Origin: an uncultured Clostridia bacterium
GTDB lineage: Bacteria; Bacillota_A; Clostridia; Christensenellales; Aristaeellaceae
Direction: 5' to 3'
DNA: 20,681 nt
Assembly (NCBI GenBank): GCA_947166205.1
Contig: CAMVDI010000010.1
Span: 1-20,681 of the forward strand
Below the pieces are notes generated by a model, which was not told the DNA's origin, ran no database searches, and worked only from the letters and a program-made list of their open reading frames with translations. The position numbers and the translations under genes are program-made. Below, in pieces: positions 1-7,755 of the stretch; within the stretch, counting starts at the first letter, position 1; every line of letters starts with the position of its first letter.

Positions 1-717
1 ATGGTGCTGGACGAGGCGGACGAGATGCTGACCATGGGCTTCGTCAAGGATGTGACGAAGATCATCGAAGCCACCCCCAGCGACCGGCAGCTGGTGCTCT
101 TCTCCGCCACCACCAATCAGGATGTGCTGACCATTGCCTGGAAATACCAGCATGATCCGGTGGAAGTGACGGTCGAGGCCACGAAGCAGGACCGGCCGCA
201 GATCACCCAGTACGTGATCAGCGTGGAACAGAATGAGAAGACGGATCACCTGATGTATCTGCTGGACGCGAATGTCTACGGCCGGGTGATGATCTTCTGC
301 AACACCAAGTTCATGACGGACAAGCTGACCAGCCGGCTCTGCAAGGAGGGTTACGACGCCCAGTGCCTGCACGGGGATATCCCCCAGGCGAAGCGGAACG
401 TGGTCATGAACGATTTCAAGCGCGGCAAGTTCCCCATCCTGGTTTCCACGGACGTGGCGGCCCGGGGAATCGACGTGGACGATGTGGAAGCCGTGATCAA
501 CTATGACCTGCCCAATGAGAACGAATACTATCTGCACCGGATCGGGCGGACGGGAAGGGCCCACAAGCACGGGGTCAGCTTCTCCCTGGTCACCTTCCGG
601 GAGAGCGTCCGGATGGACGAGATTCTCAAGTACATGCTGACCCAGCCGACCCCGCTGCATTTTGAGGACGGCATTCTGAAAAACGAGGAAGGAACCCCCT
701 TCTTCGAACATATCTGA
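1..717 (+). CDS. DEAD-box ATP-dependent RNA helicase, 3' part (N-terminus outside window)
   Basis: The reading frame is open from the first base. The first residues are motif II (VLDEAD, residues 2-7), so the Q motif, Walker A and most of RecA-like domain 1 lie upstream of the window and the ATG at base 1 is not the true start. Motif III SAT is at residues 35-37. The second RecA-like domain follows, with motif IV (VMIFCNTK, 96-103), LHGD (123-126), motif V (STDVAARGID, 149-158) and motif VI (HRIGRTGR, 179-186). These define an RNA-unwinding ATPase of the CshA/DeaD type, which usually acts in ribosome assembly or RNA decay. After the helicase core there is only a short tail of about 40 residues, with no visible RNA-binding extension. 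Sure of the family; the specific paralogue cannot be fixed. Confidence 0.95.
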   Translation: MVLDEADEMLTMGFVKDVTKIIEATPSDRQLVLFSATTNQDVLTIAWKYQHDPVEVTVEATKQDRPQITQYVISVEQNEKTDHLMYLLDANVYGRVMIFCNTKFMTDKLTSRLCKEGYDAQCLHGDIPQAKRNVVMNDFKRGKFPILVSTDVAARGIDVDDVEAVINYDLPNENEYYLHRIGRTGRAHKHGVSFSLVTFRESVRMDEILKYMLTQPTPLHFEDGILKNEEGTPFFEHI

Positions 718-761
718 AAAAAGCGCCGGGAAGAGCATTCCGCTCCTCCCGGCGCTTTTTT
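717..761. terminator. Bidirectional intrinsic terminator between the helicase gene and galE
   Basis: An 8-bp perfect GC stem (723-730 with 748-755) has further pairing inside (GAGC 733-736 with GCTC 742-745). It is followed by T6 (756-761) and preceded by A6 (717-722), so it can end transcription on both strands. It sits between the helicase stop and the galE stop and serves both convergent genes. Confidence 0.9.
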
Positions 762-782
762 CAGGCTTTCCGGCGGGTTTGC

Positions 783-1799
783 CTACGCGTGATAGCCCCT
801 GGGATTCAGGGACTGGAAATGATAGGTATCCCGGCACATGTCCTCCAGGGTTTTCTGGGCCTCCCAGCCCAGCAGCTCCTTCGCTTTCGAGGGATCCGCG
901 TAGTTCTCCGCGATATCCCCGGCGCGGCGGGGAGCGATGACATAGGGGATCCGGACGCCGTTCACCCGCTCGAAGGTTTTCACCAGGTCCAGCACGGAAT
1001 AACCGGTGCCGGTTCCGAGATTGATGATCTCGCAGCCGGTGCGCTTCGCGGCGAAATCACAGGCCAGAACATGCCCCCGGGCCAGATCCACCACGTGGAT
1101 ATAGTCCCGGACGCCGGTTCCGTCCCGGGTGGGATAATCGTTTCCGAATATGTTCAGATGATCCAGGGCGCCCACGGAAACCTTCGCGATATAGGGCATC
1201 AGGTTGTTGGGAATCCCGGAGGGATCCTCGCCGATCAGCCCGGAGGGATGGGCGCCGATGGGGTTGAAGTACCGCAGCAGCACGACGCTCCATTCCGGAT
1301 CGGCGGTCTGCTGGCCCTCGAGGATCTTTTCGATCATGAACTTGGTCCAGCCGTAGGGATTCGTGCATCCCAGGGAGGGCATATCCTCCCGGTAGGGCAC
1401 CACGGGCTGATTTCCGTAGACGGTGGCGGAGGAGGAGAAGACCATCCGCTTCACCCCGTGGGCCTGCATCACTTCCATCAGGGTCAGGGTGGAATCCAGA
1501 TTGTTCCGGTAATACCGCAGGGGCTGGGAAACGCTCTCGCCCACGGCCTTCAGCCCGGCGAAATGGATCACCGCGTCAAAGGCGTTCTCCCGGAAAATCC
1601 GGTCCAGGGCGTCCGCGTCCCGCACATCGGCCTCATAGTGGGCCACGGGATGCCCGACAATCCGCTCCACCCGGGCCACGGCTTCCGGGCTTGAATTGAC
1701 ATAATTATCCACGATGACGGCTTCATGACCGGCCTGGCAGATCTCCACGCAGGTGTGGGATCCGATAAAGCCGGCGCCGCCCGTCAGCAGTACTTTCAT
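783..1799 (-). CDS. galE: UDP-glucose 4-epimerase
   Basis: This short-chain dehydrogenase-fold enzyme interconverts UDP-glucose and UDP-galactose with bound NAD+, in the cytoplasm. The 338-residue protein has the usual family length. The NAD-binding glycine motif TGGAGFIG is at residues 6-13. The catalytic residues fall at Ser124 (SSSATVYG), Tyr149 and Lys153 (NPYGWTK), the same numbers as in E. coli GalE. The ATG at 1797-1799 is preceded by a purine-rich GGAAAGG-type ribosome binding site near 1811-1820, somewhat far from the start (about 12 bases). It lies 75 bases downstream of the nucleotidyltransferase gene on the same strand with no convincing promoter between, so it is probably the last gene of that operon, supplying UDP-galactose for polysaccharide or allowing galactose use. 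Confidence 0.95.
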   Translation of the reverse strand: MKVLLTGGAGFIGSHTCVEICQAGHEAVIVDNYVNSSPEAVARVERIVGHPVAHYEADVRDADALDRIFRENAFDAVIHFAGLKAVGESVSQPLRYYRNNLDSTLTLMEVMQAHGVKRMVFSSSATVYGNQPVVPYREDMPSLGCTNPYGWTKFMIEKILEGQQTADPEWSVVLLRYFNPIGAHPSGLIGEDPSGIPNNLMPYIAKVSVGALDHLNIFGNDYPTRDGTGVRDYIHVVDLARGHVLACDFAAKRTGCEIINLGTGTGYSVLDLVKTFERVNGVRIPYVIAPRRAGDIAENYADPSKAKELLGWEAQKTLEDMCRDTYHFQSLNPRGYHA

Positions 1800-1874
1800 C
1801 CTGATTCAGCTTTCCTTTCCACAAGTTTCAGCCCCGGGCCCGGCGCCGGGGGACATTCCGGAGGGCCGGGTTCC

Positions 1875-2780
1875 TTACAGGGCGGGGGGATAGGCTCCGC
1901 TGTCATGCAGCTTTTTCAGTTCGCCGGTCACGTATTCCTTGTCCTCTTTATAGGTGACGCCGAACCAGACCGCGTCGGTGGAGAGAACCTCCACCTTCAG
2001 CCCTTCCTTCCGCATCAGGATATCCACCAGGGAGGGCAGGACGAATTCCTTTTTCAGGGGATCCCCGGAAGGATCCGCCAGGAAATCCGCCAGATACTTC
2101 TCGCCCTGGGCGAAGAAGGAGGGGGCGAAGCCCCAGAAATTCATGGAGACCAGCGCGTTCGGATCCAGGACGATGCCTTCGGGCGCGTCGTTGATGTCCC
2201 GGATGGTTCCGTCCGGGAAGGGCAGAATCTTGTAGGTTTCGACCACCTTGACCAGGTTGCCGTCCCCGTCCCTGCTGCAGATGCCCCGGGTCACGTGTCC
2301 GTTTTCCGAGATGGTGTTCTTCAGATAATAGGCGACCATGGAGGCTTTTCCCTCGCTGCCGCGGAGCCGGCGCAGGCTGCCGGCCATGGCGGCGAAGGCG
2401 TCCTTGCCGTAATAATCGTCCGCGTTGATGACCGCGAAGGGCTCATGGATCACGTTCTTCGCGCAGGTGACCGCGTGAACGGTGCCGTAGGGCTTCGTCC
2501 GGTCCGCGGGGGCCTGAAAGCCGCCGGGCAGGGAGTCATATTCCTGGAAGGCGTATTCCACCTTGACCTTGGCGGAAATCTTGTCCCCGATCATTTCCCG
2601 GAACAGCGCTTCCATACTGCGCCGGATGACGAAGACCACCTTGTCGAAACCGGCCTCGATGGCGTCATGGATGGAGTACTCCATCAGGATCTCCCCGTTG
2701 GGGCCGATCCGGTCAATCTGTTTGTTTCCGCCGTAGCGGGAACCCAGGCCCGCCGCCATGATCAGCAATGTTGTGTTCAT
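1875..2780 (-). CDS. Sugar-phosphate nucleotidyltransferase family protein
   Basis: The 301-residue protein starts with the nucleotide-binding signature of GT-A-fold NDP-sugar pyrophosphorylases (AAGLGSRYGG, residues 9-18, Lys20). It has a KPYGTVHAV segment (96-104) and the metal/nucleotide site NADDYYG (119-125). By family it joins a sugar 1-phosphate to an NTP, giving an activated sugar and pyrophosphate. The substrate cannot be read from the sequence; it is not a typical GalU or RmlA. The ATG at 2780 overlaps the stop of the upstream glycosylphosphotransferase in an ATGA (2777-2780), with a GGAGAAGGAG-type ribosome binding site inside the end of that gene, so translation is probably coupled. 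That coupling suggests the product feeds the same envelope polysaccharide pathway. Confidence 0.8.
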   Translation of the reverse strand: MNTTLLIMAAGLGSRYGGNKQIDRIGPNGEILMEYSIHDAIEAGFDKVVFVIRRSMEALFREMIGDKISAKVKVEYAFQEYDSLPGGFQAPADRTKPYGTVHAVTCAKNVIHEPFAVINADDYYGKDAFAAMAGSLRRLRGSEGKASMVAYYLKNTISENGHVTRGICSRDGDGNLVKVVETYKILPFPDGTIRDINDAPEGIVLDPNALVSMNFWGFAPSFFAQGEKYLADFLADPSGDPLKKEFVLPSLVDILMRKEGLKVEVLSTDAVWFGVTYKEDKEYVTGELKKLHDSGAYPPAL

Positions 2781-4288
2781 TGGTTACCACTCCTTCTCCT
2801 TCTGGGTGAGTTCGTTGGGGTTTCCTGGAGCACCGGGGGCGCCGGCTGCGGAACAGGAACCACCCCGGCACAGGGGGATTCCTCCCGCGGAGAGGCGTCA
2901 CTATCGACAGGGGTCCCCTGGACGGGAGTAAACCCCTGGGTCGAATCGCGCTTGAAGATGACGGTGGCCGTCCGCATCAGCAGCTTGATATCCAGCCAGA
3001 TCGAGAAGCTTTCGATGTACATCAGGTCCAGCATCAGCTTGTCTTCCGGCGTCGTATTGTACCGGCCCTCGATCTGGGCGTATCCGGTAATGCCCGCCTT
3101 CATCTTTTCCCGGTAGGCAAAATCGGGATAGCTTTCCTTGTACCGTTCAATGTTCGCCAGCATCTCCGGCCGGGGGCCCACCAGGCTCATCTCGCCCCTG
3201 AGCACATTGACGAACTGGGGAATCTCGTCCATCCGGAAGCGGCGGATGATCCGGCCGACCTTTGTGATCCGGGGATCATTGATGGCGGTGGACACCTGGC
3301 TTTCCCCCTGGGAGGCCTCGACCTTCATGGTTCTGAACTTCAGGATCGTGAACTCCCAGCCCCGGATGGTCAGCCTCTTCTGGCGGAAAAAAACGGGCCC
3401 CCTGTCCTCCGCCTTGATGGCCAGGGCGATGACGGCCATCAGCGGGGAGAGCAGGATCAGGCAGAAGAGGGAAATAAAGATGTCTCCCAGCCGCTTGGCC
3501 GCCCGCTGATAGAAGGACATCTTGAAAAACTCCATCTCCAGGAAAGGGGCGTCGTCCACGATGGCGGGGCGGGAATTGCACAGAATGGTTTCCTGCAGCT
3601 GGGCCTTGCACATGATGTCCTTCCGCAGATCATAGCACTGCTTGAGGATGACGGCCTTGTTGGTCTGGGGAATCTGACCCAGGAAGACCACCTCGGACCG
3701 GCGGATCCGCTCCTTCAGATCCGGGTCGCTGTACAGGGCGCAGTCCTCCACCGTCCACTGAAGCTGGTAGCGGGCGATCTTGGAGCGGAGGGGAAGCTCC
3801 TGATCCGGATCCCCGATGATCAGCAGAACGGAGCGGGGAGGATGAAACCGGAAATAGAGATCGTTTCCCATCCGGACAAATAGAATGATGATCCCGACCT
3901 GCAGCAGCATGGCCAGCAGCAGATACAGGAAATCCACCCCGAAAAGAACCAGATGTTTGTTGTAATTATCGTTGACGTTCATGATTTCCAGCTGGAGATA
4001 GGCGACCAGATCGGTAATGATCGTCCCGGTCACCAGGGCGGAAATCACGGGTTTGGATTTTTTGCGCCCCACGTCAAACCCGCCGTAGACCATGTGCATG
4101 GCCACAATCAGCACGACAAAGGTCAGCAGCGTGGTGGCGAAGGTACGGTTCAGATGGCGGAGAAAGATATTCGGCATGGAAAGACAGGCGAAGAAAACCG
4201 CGGCGAGCATGCCGTACAGCAGAACTGTCATCGCTCCAATCGCCAGATCGGACTTGACCTGGTGAAAAGAACGGGTCTTGATCGCCAA
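2777..4288 (-). CDS. Polyprenyl glycosylphosphotransferase (bacterial sugar transferase, PF02397 type), membrane protein
   Basis: Enzymes of this family move a sugar 1-phosphate from a UDP-sugar to undecaprenyl phosphate, the first step of exopolysaccharide, capsule or O-unit assembly at the inner face of the membrane. The 503 residues show four hydrophobic N-terminal helices (about 14-37, 50-68, 80-101, 113-138), a linker, then the catalytic domain (about 264-457). That domain has a membrane helix (268-291), KFRTM (327-331), the acidic FRMDEIPQ motif (351-358), GPRPE (371-375) and GITGYAQIEGR (399-409). This matches WbaP/CpsE-like proteins. The start is a TTG (4286-4288) with a perfect AAGGAGG at 4298-4304, nine bases away. 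A Pro/Ser/Arg-rich tail of about 40 residues (463-503) follows the catalytic domain and is not part of the family core. No glycosyltransferases, flippase or polymerase genes are next to it. Confidence 0.9.
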   Translation of the reverse strand: MAIKTRSFHQVKSDLAIGAMTVLLYGMLAAVFFACLSMPNIFLRHLNRTFATTLLTFVVLIVAMHMVYGGFDVGRKKSKPVISALVTGTIITDLVAYLQLEIMNVNDNYNKHLVLFGVDFLYLLLAMLLQVGIIILFVRMGNDLYFRFHPPRSVLLIIGDPDQELPLRSKIARYQLQWTVEDCALYSDPDLKERIRRSEVVFLGQIPQTNKAVILKQCYDLRKDIMCKAQLQETILCNSRPAIVDDAPFLEMEFFKMSFYQRAAKRLGDIFISLFCLILLSPLMAVIALAIKAEDRGPVFFRQKRLTIRGWEFTILKFRTMKVEASQGESQVSTAINDPRITKVGRIIRRFRMDEIPQFVNVLRGEMSLVGPRPEMLANIERYKESYPDFAYREKMKAGITGYAQIEGRYNTTPEDKLMLDLMYIESFSIWLDIKLLMRTATVIFKRDSTQGFTPVQGTPVDSDASPREESPCAGVVPVPQPAPPVLQETPTNSPRRRRSGNQ

Positions 4289-4324
4289 GGGAACGCGCCT
4301 CCTTCACAAAATGCCTCAGCAGAT

Positions 4325-4333
4325 ATCATAGCA
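4325..4333 (-). promoter_or_regulatory. Extended -10 promoter candidate for the glycosylphosphotransferase operon
   Basis: Read on the minus strand, the bases are TGC-TATGAT, a TGn extension on a 5/6 match to the -10 consensus, 21-30 bases before the ribosome binding site. No good -35 is found at 16-18 bases, so this would rely on the extended -10. It lies back-to-back with the promoter at 4376-4404. Confidence 0.45.
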
Positions 4334-4375
4334 GAAAACGGCATCCTATTTGTTACAAAAGCATCAAATTTAAGG

Positions 4376-4404
4376 TTTACAACCCCGGGTAGAAATGATA
4401 AACT
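4376..4404 (+). promoter_or_regulatory. Promoter for the repeat-protein/tilS/hpt/ftsH/vanW-like run
   Basis: TTTACA (4376-4381), 17-base spacer, TAAACT (4399-4404), with a TGn extension (TGA at 4396-4398). The predicted transcript would start near 4411, about 95 bases before the chosen ATG at 4506. This argues against the in-frame ATG at 4395, which lies inside the promoter. A 6-bp stem with a GCAA tetraloop (4412-4427) would sit at the very 5' end of the message. Confidence 0.65.
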
Positions 4405-4505
4405 ATTTTTCCGAGCAGCAATGCTCGTCAGGTTGTCGTGACCTTTTTTCGGAGCCTTTTTTCTTCGATGGCCGCCCGGAAGGCGGCGGAAAGGATCCTT
4501 ATTTC

Positions 4506-6173
4506 ATGAATTTCGGCAGGAAAATTCAGCAGCCGGCCGAGCCCGGCGCTTCGCCCCAGGGGATGAGCGGATACGGGCCGGAGGCCGGACAGGGCGCCCC
4601 CTGGACCGGGATGACCGGTTCCGGGACCGGATACGCGGGATATACCCCAGGAAATACCGGAAACACCCCCGCCCAGAACGGATACGGCGCCGGTTACGCC
4701 GCTCCCGGCGCGGGGAGCTATTCCCAGGGGGGCTATTACCCTCAGGCGGGCCAGACTCCCGGGGCGGGATACGGCCAGGCTCAGGGATACGGCCAGACCC
4801 AGGGATACGGCCAGGCGCAGGGATACGGCCAGGCGCAGGGATACGGCCAGGCGCAGGGATACGGCCAGCCCCAGGGATACGGCCAGCCGGCAGGATACGC
4901 CCAGCCCCAGGGGTACGGGCAGACCCAGGAGAGCAGCCAGATCCAGGGATACGGGCAGGCTCAGGGATACGGGCAGCCCCAGGGATACGGGCAGAACGCC
5001 CAGGGCGGATACGGCTATCCGCAGATGAACTCCGGCGCCCCCTACGGACAGACGGGGGGATGGCCCCAGGGCGGAAACAATCCCTACGCGCAGATGGGCC
5101 GCAATCAGCAGGCCCCCGCCGGATACAGCCAGCAGATTCCGCTGAACGGCGGCGGCTATGTTCCGCCGGTGGTTCCCGTGCGGAAACAGCCCTTCGTCTT
5201 CCAGAGCTGGATGCTCATCGCCCTTGGCGCGGTGCTGGCCGGACTTTTCGCGGTCAGCCTGCTGACGCGTTCGAAGGCCCTTTCCTGGGTTTTCATCGTG
5301 CTGGCCGCGGGCAGCGCAGCCTTTTTCTGGGTGAAGCCCCTGGTGTCCGGAAACCGGAGGCTCTGCTATACGATCGTTTTTGCCGCGCTGAGCGTTGTGG
5401 CGCTGCTGAACGCGCTGGACGTATTCCAGGGCAGGCGGGACGCGACGGTGACCGGGGCGCCGGGCGTCCAGGTCGTGGGTCAGGGCGGCACTTCCTCCTC
5501 CGGAACCGGAACGGCCGGAACCGGTTCGGCGGGAACGCTGCCCGTCCCGGAGACAACCGCCGTGCCGGCGACGAGCACCCCCGTGCCGGACGACAATGCC
5601 ACCGTGGACCGGCTGGACAGCTTTTTCCGCTACTGGGCGGCCAACCGGCAGGATGAGATGCTGACCCTGTGCGCCCCTTCCTGGCAGAGCGGGGTGGACA
5701 ATCCCAAGACGGCGCTCTTCGGCCTGCTGGCCAACAGAACGCCCCTGGACTATGACATTGAAAAGGTCTCCGGGACCAGCGAGGACACATCCCGGACCGT
5801 GACCGTGACCTCCACCATCGACCGGAACAACGGCAAGGATCCGGTGAAATACCGGCTGAACGTGCTGATGGTCCGGGAGGGGGATCAGTGGTTCGTGGAT
5901 CCCCAGAGCCTGAAGACCTATGAGGAGGCGGAGACGCCCGATCCCGCCCTGTCGGCCACGGCGACGCCCTCGCCAGAACCCGCGGCCACGGGAAATACCA
6001 TCCTGTACTACAATCCGGACGGGGGAACCAAGTATCACCTGGATCCCAACTGCAAGAGCACCCACGCCAAATTCCTGCCCTTCAAGGGGCACTTCACCTA
6101 TGCCGAGGTGAACGACGACAAATACAAGAACCTGTCGCCCTGCAACGTCTGCGCGGCGCCTCTGCGCCCATGA
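4506..6173 (+). CDS. Membrane protein with Gln-Gly-Tyr-Gly repeat tail and C-terminal His/Cys domain; function unknown
   Basis: Start chosen at 4506 because GGAAAGGA (4488-4495) lies 10 bases upstream; the in-frame ATG at 4395 is in the promoter. The 555 residues have four parts. First, a Gly/Gln/Tyr/Pro-rich, probably disordered N-terminus (1-225) containing 13 tandem hexapeptides of the form GYGQxQ (88-165). Second, three hydrophobic helices (about 234-253, 259-277, 286-304). Third, a Thr/Ser/Gly/Pro-rich linker and an alpha+beta region (about 363-480) resembling small DUF4878/NTF2-like stress or lipoprotein domains by length and ending (GDQWFVDP). Fourth, a C-terminus with KYHLDPNC and LSPCNVC, similar to the His/Cys zinc sites of Ada-like or nuclease-tail domains. 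The first residues are cytoplasmic if the helices insert with the repeat tail inside. I do not recognise a characterised family. The stop overlaps the tilS start (ATGA), so it leads that operon. Confidence 0.85.
   Translation: MNFGRKIQQPAEPGASPQGMSGYGPEAGQGAPWTGMTGSGTGYAGYTPGNTGNTPAQNGYGAGYAAPGAGSYSQGGYYPQAGQTPGAGYGQAQGYGQTQGYGQAQGYGQAQGYGQAQGYGQPQGYGQPAGYAQPQGYGQTQESSQIQGYGQAQGYGQPQGYGQNAQGGYGYPQMNSGAPYGQTGGWPQGGNNPYAQMGRNQQAPAGYSQQIPLNGGGYVPPVVPVRKQPFVFQSWMLIALGAVLAGLFAVSLLTRSKALSWVFIVLAAGSAAFFWVKPLVSGNRRLCYTIVFAALSVVALLNALDVFQGRRDATVTGAPGVQVVGQGGTSSSGTGTAGTGSAGTLPVPETTAVPATSTPVPDDNATVDRLDSFFRYWAANRQDEMLTLCAPSWQSGVDNPKTALFGLLANRTPLDYDIEKVSGTSEDTSRTVTVTSTIDRNNGKDPVKYRLNVLMVREGDQWFVDPQSLKTYEEAETPDPALSATATPSPEPAATGNTILYYNPDGGTKYHLDPNCKSTHAKFLPFKGHFTYAEVNDDKYKNLSPCNVCAAPLRP
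4767..5000 (+). repeat. 13 x 18-bp in-frame tandem repeat
   Basis: Thirteen consecutive 18-bp units of the form GGATACGGCCAGGCGCAG fill 4767-5000 exactly. Units 3-5 (4803-4856) are identical to each other. Units 1, 2 and 6-9 differ by a few bases, unit 10 (4929-4946) is the most diverged (encodes ESSQIQ), and units 11-13 use GGGCAG in place of GGCCAG. The units encode [12 protein letters not shown] hexapeptides. Because the length is a multiple of three, copy-number changes would keep the frame. Confidence 0.95.
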
Positions 6174-7183
6174 CGGAGCTGGAGCGGCTGGGGGAAAGGC
6201 TGAATCCCCGCCCCGCGGGAAAGTGCCTGGCGGGGCTGAGCGGCGGAGCTGATTCCGTGGCGCTGGCGTATCTCCTGCTGCCCCTGCGGGATGCCGGAGA
6301 GATCGAGCTGGAGGCGGTTCACGTGAACCACGGCCTCCGGGGCGGGGAATCCGACGGGGACGAGGCCTTCGTCCGGGCGCTCTGCGAAAGGCTGGCCATT
6401 CCCCTGCGGGCCGAGCGGCTGGATCTGGAAGGCCGGCGGGATGAAAACCGGGCCCGGGAGGGCCGGTACGCCGTCTTCCGGCAGGTGCTCCGGGAGCGGG
6501 GGATCCCCACGCTGATCCTGGCCCATCAGCGGGACGACCAGACGGAAACGTTTCTGATGCGGCTGCTGCGCGGCGCGGGGCCGGAGGGGCTCGCCTGCAT
6601 GAGAAGGACGGAACGGAGGGACGGATACACCCTGATCCGCCCGATGCTGGATCTGACCGGAAAGGAGCTGCGGGAGGCCCTGCGGGAAGCGGGGATTCCC
6701 TGGCGGGAAGACAGCAGCAATCAGGACCCGGCCTATCTGCGGAACCGGATTCGGCTGGAGCTGATTCCCCGGATGGAAGCCGCCGCGCCGGGGGCCGGGG
6801 GCCGCATTGCCCGGGCCGCGGAGCTGATCGGACAGGACCAGGAGGCCCTGGCCGCCCAGGCCGCCGGGCTGCTGGAAAGATGCGAAGGCCCCGGGGGGCT
6901 GGACGCGGAAGCGCTCGCGGAGGCGCCCGGGGCCCTGCGGAGCCGGACGCTGCGCCTCTGGTGGCGGAAACACAGCCCCGAAAGGGAAGAGCGGGAGCTG
7001 AGCTTTGATCAGACCCGGCGGCTGGAAGCGCTGCCGTCGGCGCCCCGGGGAACCATCGTGAACCTGCCCGGGGGATGGCGGGCCCGGAGGGAAAAGACCA
7101 GCCTGCGGCTGATGGATCCCCGGGACAGGACGAAGAACAACCGCCCCCGGAAGGGGGAGAAAAAGAGGAGCTCGCATGATTGA
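6170..7183 (+). CDS. tilS: tRNA(Ile)-lysidine synthase
   Basis: TilS uses ATP and lysine to convert cytidine-34 of the CAU-anticodon tRNA(Ile) to lysidine, which makes it read AUA. The PP-loop ATP pyrophosphatase motif SGGADS is at residues 24-29, followed by VNHGLRG (46-52), [17 protein letters not shown] and the [10 protein letters not shown] segment. The family consensus has AHHxDDQ where this protein has AHQRDDQ. The 337 residues end after the substrate-binding middle region (LPGGW near the end); the extra C-terminal domain of about 100 residues found in many TilS proteins is absent, as in short-form TilS. The ATG overlaps the preceding stop as ATGA without a clear ribosome binding site, so translation is probably coupled. 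It overlaps hpt by 8 bases. The tilS-hpt-ftsH order is widespread in Firmicutes and supports the call. Confidence 0.93.
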   Translation: MTELERLGERLNPRPAGKCLAGLSGGADSVALAYLLLPLRDAGEIELEAVHVNHGLRGGESDGDEAFVRALCERLAIPLRAERLDLEGRRDENRAREGRYAVFRQVLRERGIPTLILAHQRDDQTETFLMRLLRGAGPEGLACMRRTERRDGYTLIRPMLDLTGKELREALREAGIPWREDSSNQDPAYLRNRIRLELIPRMEAAAPGAGGRIARAAELIGQDQEALAAQAAGLLERCEGPGGLDAEALAEAPGALRSRTLRLWWRKHSPEREERELSFDQTRRLEALPSAPRGTIVNLPGGWRARREKTSLRLMDPRDRTKNNRPRKGEKKRSSHD

Positions 7184-7742
7184 AGTCAACGGAACGATCT
7201 ATCGGGATCTGACGAAAATCCTGGTGACCCGGGAGGAGATCGCCGGGAAGGTGGAGGAGCTTGGCAGAAGGATCACGGAGGCGTACCGGGGGAAAAGCCC
7301 GGTCATGGTCTGCATTCTCAAGGGCGGAGCGGTGTTCTTCACCGACCTGATCCGGGCGGTGGATCTTCCGCTGACCATCGAGTTCATGGCGATCTCCAGC
7401 TACGGCAGCGCCACAAAGACCAGCGGTGTGGTCCGGGTGCTGAAGGATCTGGACAATGATATCCTCGGCAAGGACGTGATCATCGTGGAGGATATCGTCG
7501 ATTCCGGCGTGACGCTGAACTATCTGAAGGGCATGCTGCAGCACCGGGGCGCCGCCTCCATCCGGATCGTGACGCTGCTGGACAAGCCGGCCCGCCGCCG
7601 GGTGCCTGATCTGAAGGTTGATTACAGCTGTTTCAATATTCCGGATGAGTTCGTGGTCGGCTATGGGCTGGACTACAACCAGGTCTACCGGAACCTGCCG
7701 GATATCGGGGTGCTGTCCCCGAAGGTATACGAAGAAGAATGA
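7176..7742 (+). CDS. hpt: Hypoxanthine(-guanine) phosphoribosyltransferase
   Basis: A cytoplasmic purine-salvage enzyme that transfers phosphoribose from PRPP to hypoxanthine or guanine, giving IMP or GMP. The 188-residue length is typical. The PRPP-binding motif VIIVEDIVDSGVTL is at residues 101-114, with the two acidic residues Glu105 and Asp106. The diphosphate loop LKGG (48-51), the flexible active-site loop around SYGSATKTSG (75-84), DKPARR (136-141) and the base-contacting VGYGLDYNQVYRNLPDIG region (161-178) are all present. GAGGAG (7165-7170) lies five bases before the ATG, inside the end of tilS, which it overlaps. Placed between tilS and ftsH as in Bacillus and clostridia. Confidence 0.96.
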   Translation: MIEVNGTIYRDLTKILVTREEIAGKVEELGRRITEAYRGKSPVMVCILKGGAVFFTDLIRAVDLPLTIEFMAISSYGSATKTSGVVRVLKDLDNDILGKDVIIVEDIVDSGVTLNYLKGMLQHRGAASIRIVTLLDKPARRRVPDLKVDYSCFNIPDEFVVGYGLDYNQVYRNLPDIGVLSPKVYEEE

Positions 7743-7755
7743 GGAGGATCCATCC

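Noticed and set aside
1832..1851. GC-rich inverted repeat between the nucleotidyltransferase and galE, considered as a terminator
   Set aside because: No T-run follows on the minus strand, so it is unlikely to separate galE from the operon.
1725..3116. Long plus-strand open frame opposite the nucleotidyltransferase and glycosylphosphotransferase genes
   Set aside because: It spans the antisense of parts of three genes with conserved motifs; no domain or plausible start.
4395..4505. Upstream in-frame ATG giving a 37-residue longer repeat protein
   Set aside because: The ATG lies within the predicted promoter, has no ribosome binding site, and the extra residues are Cys/Phe-rich and unlike the rest.
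4767..5000. Considered as a CRISPR array
   Set aside because: The units are contiguous 18-bp coding repeats without spacers.
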